A DNA stretch of 64,000 bases from Amycolatopsis granulosa (GTDB lineage Bacteria; Actinomycetota; Actinomycetes; Mycobacteriales; Pseudonocardiaceae), in the NCBI RefSeq assembly GCF_011758745.1, contig NZ_JAANOV010000001.1, forward strand, positions 3,720,001 through 3,784,000. Direction: 5' to 3'. A program made the translations under genes and the position numbers. Each line of letters opens with the position of its first letter. Positions within the stretch are counted from its first letter, which is position 1. Of this stretch, positions 61,971-64,000 are shown piece after piece. A model generated the notes under the pieces. It was not told the DNA's origin. It was given only the letters and a program-made list of their open reading frames with translations, and did not search any database.

Positions 61971-62017
61971 ATAGTGCCCGAACAGGTGTCCTACCTCGTA
62001 CTTCAGGAGTGCTCGCG

Positions 62018-62911
62018 ATGAGATCCCCCCGCCTCCTCGGCCTCGCGTCCGTCGCGACGGCCCTCGTCCTCGGACTCACCGCCTGTGGCGGGGGTAACAC
62101 CGGGAGTGACACCGGCGGCAAGATCAAAGTCGTCGCGTCCACCAACGTGTGGGGCAGCGTGCTCGCCGCGATCGGCGGTGATCAGGTCGCGGTCACCTCG
62201 ATCATCAACGACGCGAGCGCGGACCCGCACTCCTACGAGACCACCCCCGCCGACGCCATCGCCGCGCAGAACGCCCAGCTCACCCTGGCCAACGGCGGCG
62301 GCTACGACGACTTCTTCGGCAAGCTCGCCGACCAGGCCACGCAGGCCCGCAAGCTGACCGCCACCGAGATCGGCGCGACCGGCGACGAGAACGAGCACGT
62401 CTGGTACAGCTTCCCGGCGGTGACCAAGGTCGCCGGCCAGATCGCCGCACAGCTCGGCCAGATCAAGCCCGACGCCGCGCAGACCTTCACCGCCAACGCC
62501 GCGAACTTCACGGCGCGGCTCGACCAGCTCACCCAGCGGGCGGCGCAGATCGGCGCCGGCCACCCGGGCACGAAGATCCTGGTCACCGAGCCGGTCGCGC
62601 ACTACCTGATCGAGGCCGCCCAGCTCACCGACGCCACTCCCGCGAAGTTCTCCGAGGCCGTCGAGGAGGAGGCCGACGTGCCGCCCGCCGCGCTCGCCGA
62701 GTTCACCTCCCTGATCAACGGCAAGCAGGTCAAGGCGCTGATCAACAACGAGCAGACGGTCACCCCGGTGACCCGGCAGGTCGTCGCCGAGGCGAACCGG
62801 GCCGGCGTCCCCGTGGTGGACGTGACCGAGACGCTGCCCACCGGCGCGACGGACTACATTGCCTGGATGACCAGCGAAGTCGACGATCTGGCGAAGGCGC
62901 TGAACTCTTGA
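62018..62911 (+). CDS. Metal (probably zinc) ABC transporter solute-binding lipoprotein
   Basis: The protein has 297 residues from ATG 62018 with AGGAGT upstream. Lipobox LGLTAC gives a lipid-anchored Cys after a typical signal peptide. Cluster A-I fold with candidate metal ligands in DPHSYE, NEHVWYS and EPVAHYL and an acidic residue in NNEQTVTP. No His-rich loop, which fits AztC-like or manganese-type members as well as ZnuA. First gene of a three-gene transporter operon; it overlaps the ATPase by TTGA. Confidence 0.92.
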   Translation: MRSPRLLGLASVATALVLGLTACGGGNTGSDTGGKIKVVASTNVWGSVLAAIGGDQVAVTSIINDASADPHSYETTPADAIAAQNAQLTLANGGGYDDFFGKLADQATQARKLTATEIGATGDENEHVWYSFPAVTKVAGQIAAQLGQIKPDAAQTFTANAANFTARLDQLTQRAAQIGAGHPGTKILVTEPVAHYLIEAAQLTDATPAKFSEAVEEEADVPPAALAEFTSLINGKQVKALINNEQTVTPVTRQVVAEANRAGVPVVDVTETLPTGATDYIAWMTSEVDDLAKALNS

Positions 62912-63702
62912 GCCCCGCGGTCGAGATCACCGGCGCGACCCTCGCGTTCGGTGCGCGCACGTTGTGGTCCGGTTTGGACCTTTCGGTCGAACCCGGCGAG
63001 TTCGTCGCCGTCCTCGGCCCGAACGGATCCGGCAAGACCAGCCTGCTGAAGGTGCTGCTCGGCCTGCAGCCCCTGTCGCGGGGCAGCGTGCGCTTCCACA
63101 GCGACCACCCGGTCGGGTACATCCCGCAACAGCGGGCGATGGCCGACAGCCTGACGTTGCGCGGCGTCGACCTCGTCGGGCTGGGGCTCGACGGGCACCG
63201 GTGGGGCACCGGGCTGCGCGGGCTGTCCGAACGGTCGCGGCGGGTGTCCGCCGCGATCGCGGCCGTCGGCGCGCAGTCGTACGCGAAGCAGCCGGTGGGC
63301 AAGCTCTCCGGTGGTGAACAGCAACGGCTGCGGGTCGCGCAGGCGCTGGTCGGCGAGCCGGACGTGCTGCTGTGCGACGAGCCGCTGCTGTCCCTGGATC
63401 TCGCGCACCAGCGCGCGGTGAGCGAGCTGATCGACGCCCGCCGCCGCGCGGCCGGCACCGCGGTCCTGTTCGTGACGCACGAGATCAACCCGATCCTGCC
63501 CTTCGTGGACCGCGTGCTGTACCTGGTCGAGGGCCGGTTCCGGATCGGCCCACCGGAGGTCGTGATGACGTCGGAGACCCTGTCCGAGCTGTACCGGGCG
63601 CGCGTTGAGGTGGTCCGCGTCGGCGGCCAGATCCACGTCGCCGGTGCGCGCAGCGCGGTCTGCGAGGACGAACCCCACCACCTCGACGAACGCGTCTCCT
63701 GA
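62908..63702 (+). CDS. Metal ABC transporter ATP-binding protein
   Basis: The protein has 264 residues from TTG 62908 (TTGA overlap; a rare start here, but no other is near). Walker A GPNGSGKTS, signature LSGGEQQRLRVAQAL, Walker B VLLCDEPLLSLD, switch His in FVTHEINPI. Energises uptake with the upstream lipoprotein and downstream permease. Confidence 0.93.
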   Translation: MSPAVEITGATLAFGARTLWSGLDLSVEPGEFVAVLGPNGSGKTSLLKVLLGLQPLSRGSVRFHSDHPVGYIPQQRAMADSLTLRGVDLVGLGLDGHRWGTGLRGLSERSRRVSAAIAAVGAQSYAKQPVGKLSGGEQQRLRVAQALVGEPDVLLCDEPLLSLDLAHQRAVSELIDARRRAAGTAVLFVTHEINPILPFVDRVLYLVEGRFRIGPPEVVMTSETLSELYRARVEVVRVGGQIHVAGARSAVCEDEPHHLDERVS

Positions 63703-63725
63703 AAGCCCCGAAGGTTCCCGCTGAC

Positions 63726-64000
63726 ATGCACAAGTTCTTCGACTTCGGTCTGACCGCGCAGCTGCTCGGGCTGCCGTTCGTGCAGACCGCCCTGCTCGCC
63801 GCGGGCGTGCTCGGCCTGGTCGCCGGGGTGCTCGGCCCGCTGATCGTGACCCGCCGGATGTCCTTCGCCGTGCACGGCACCGCCGAGCTGGCGTTCACCG
63901 GTGCGGCCGGTGCGCTGCTGCTCGGTGTCGGCGTCGAGTTCGGCGCACTGGCCGGTGCGGTGATCGCCGCGTTGCTGCTCGGTCTGCTCGGCGGGCGCGA
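63726..64000 (+). CDS. Metal ABC transporter permease (partial, runs off the window)
   Basis: Starts at ATG 63726, 23 bases after the ATPase. The visible 91 residues include FVQTALLAAGVLGLVAGVLG and RRMSFAVHGTAELAFTG, the conserved start of ABC-3 (ZnuB/MntB) permeases. The remainder lies outside the window. Confidence 0.92.
   Translation, partial: MHKFFDFGLTAQLLGLPFVQTALLAAGVLGLVAGVLGPLIVTRRMSFAVHGTAELAFTGAAGALLLGVGVEFGALAGAVIAALLLGLLGGR

Overview
The window is a very high-GC (about 70%) actinobacterial chromosome segment. GTG starts are common, many genes overlap by four bases, and several promoters look leaderless. Gene content (lsr2, clpC, a mycobacterial-type topA with repeat C-terminus, ESX/EspG genes, a fused MFS-thymidylate-kinase-like protein, DrrAB-type exporter, AfsR/BTAD regulator) fits a Pseudonocardiales organism such as Amycolatopsis or a close relative. 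From memory, three blocks are collinear with Mycobacterium tuberculosis: topA and neighbours; ppa-dac-DUF2342-tilS-hpt-[ESX]-ftsH-folE-folP-folB-folK-DUF3180-panC-panD-coaX-lysS-lsr2-clpC; and mhuD-hydrolase-mutY-beta carbonic anhydrase. This is mostly core chromosome with accessory inserts, not a mobile island.

Layout. 1-9.5 kb: a WhiA-N-terminal-like protein behind a LexA-like box, a secreted trypsin-like protease (opposite strand), topA, a divergent EspG-like protein, a one-TM protein, an MFS transporter fused to a thymidylate-kinase-like domain without its P-loop, and holB. 9.5-19.3 kb: a secreted, C-terminally anchored surface protein, tRNA-Thr(CGT), a histidine phosphatase, a TetR / winged-helix / short pyruvate-phosphate-dikinase-like operon, a Pr6Pr membrane protein, TetR plus gamma carbonic anhydrase, a ZTP (pfl) riboswitch in front of glyA, and ppa. 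19.4-28 kb: PBP4-type carboxypeptidase, DUF2342 zinc protease, tilS, hpt, then an ESX substrate set (helical YxxxE protein, PPE-like protein, two EspG paralogues). 28-41 kb: ftsH, folate operon folE-P-B-K, a MerR regulator, membrane proteins, PrsW-type protease, and a pantothenate/CoA operon (DUF2520 PanG-like, panC, panD, coaX). 41-47.7 kb: methyltransferase, lysS, lsr2, a TIGR03086-type protein, an iron-box-controlled FhuF-like reductase, clpC. 47.8-55.8 kb: accessory segment with an AfsR-like regulator, ABC exporter, endo/exonuclease/phosphatase-fold protein, LysR/SDR pair and a 42-codon remnant of an FAD monooxygenase. 55.9-64 kb: Sir2-like protein with an MhuD-type haem-degrading monooxygenase, AAA+ ATPase, alpha/beta hydrolase, mutY, beta carbonic anhydrase, LacI regulator, and a zinc/manganese ABC transporter that runs off the end.

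Functional themes. One-carbon/folate metabolism appears twice (ZTP riboswitch-glyA and folE-P-B-K) and CoA precursor synthesis once. Metal homeostasis appears as FhuF, MhuD and the ZnuABC-like system. Cell-envelope export appears as ESX substrates without their secretion machinery, which must lie elsewhere. The points I rate highest are the kinase domain lacking Walker A, the short PPDK operon with two regulators, the WhiA-like protein under a LexA-like box, the FAD-monooxygenase remnant, and the probable non-canonical start of the FhuF gene.
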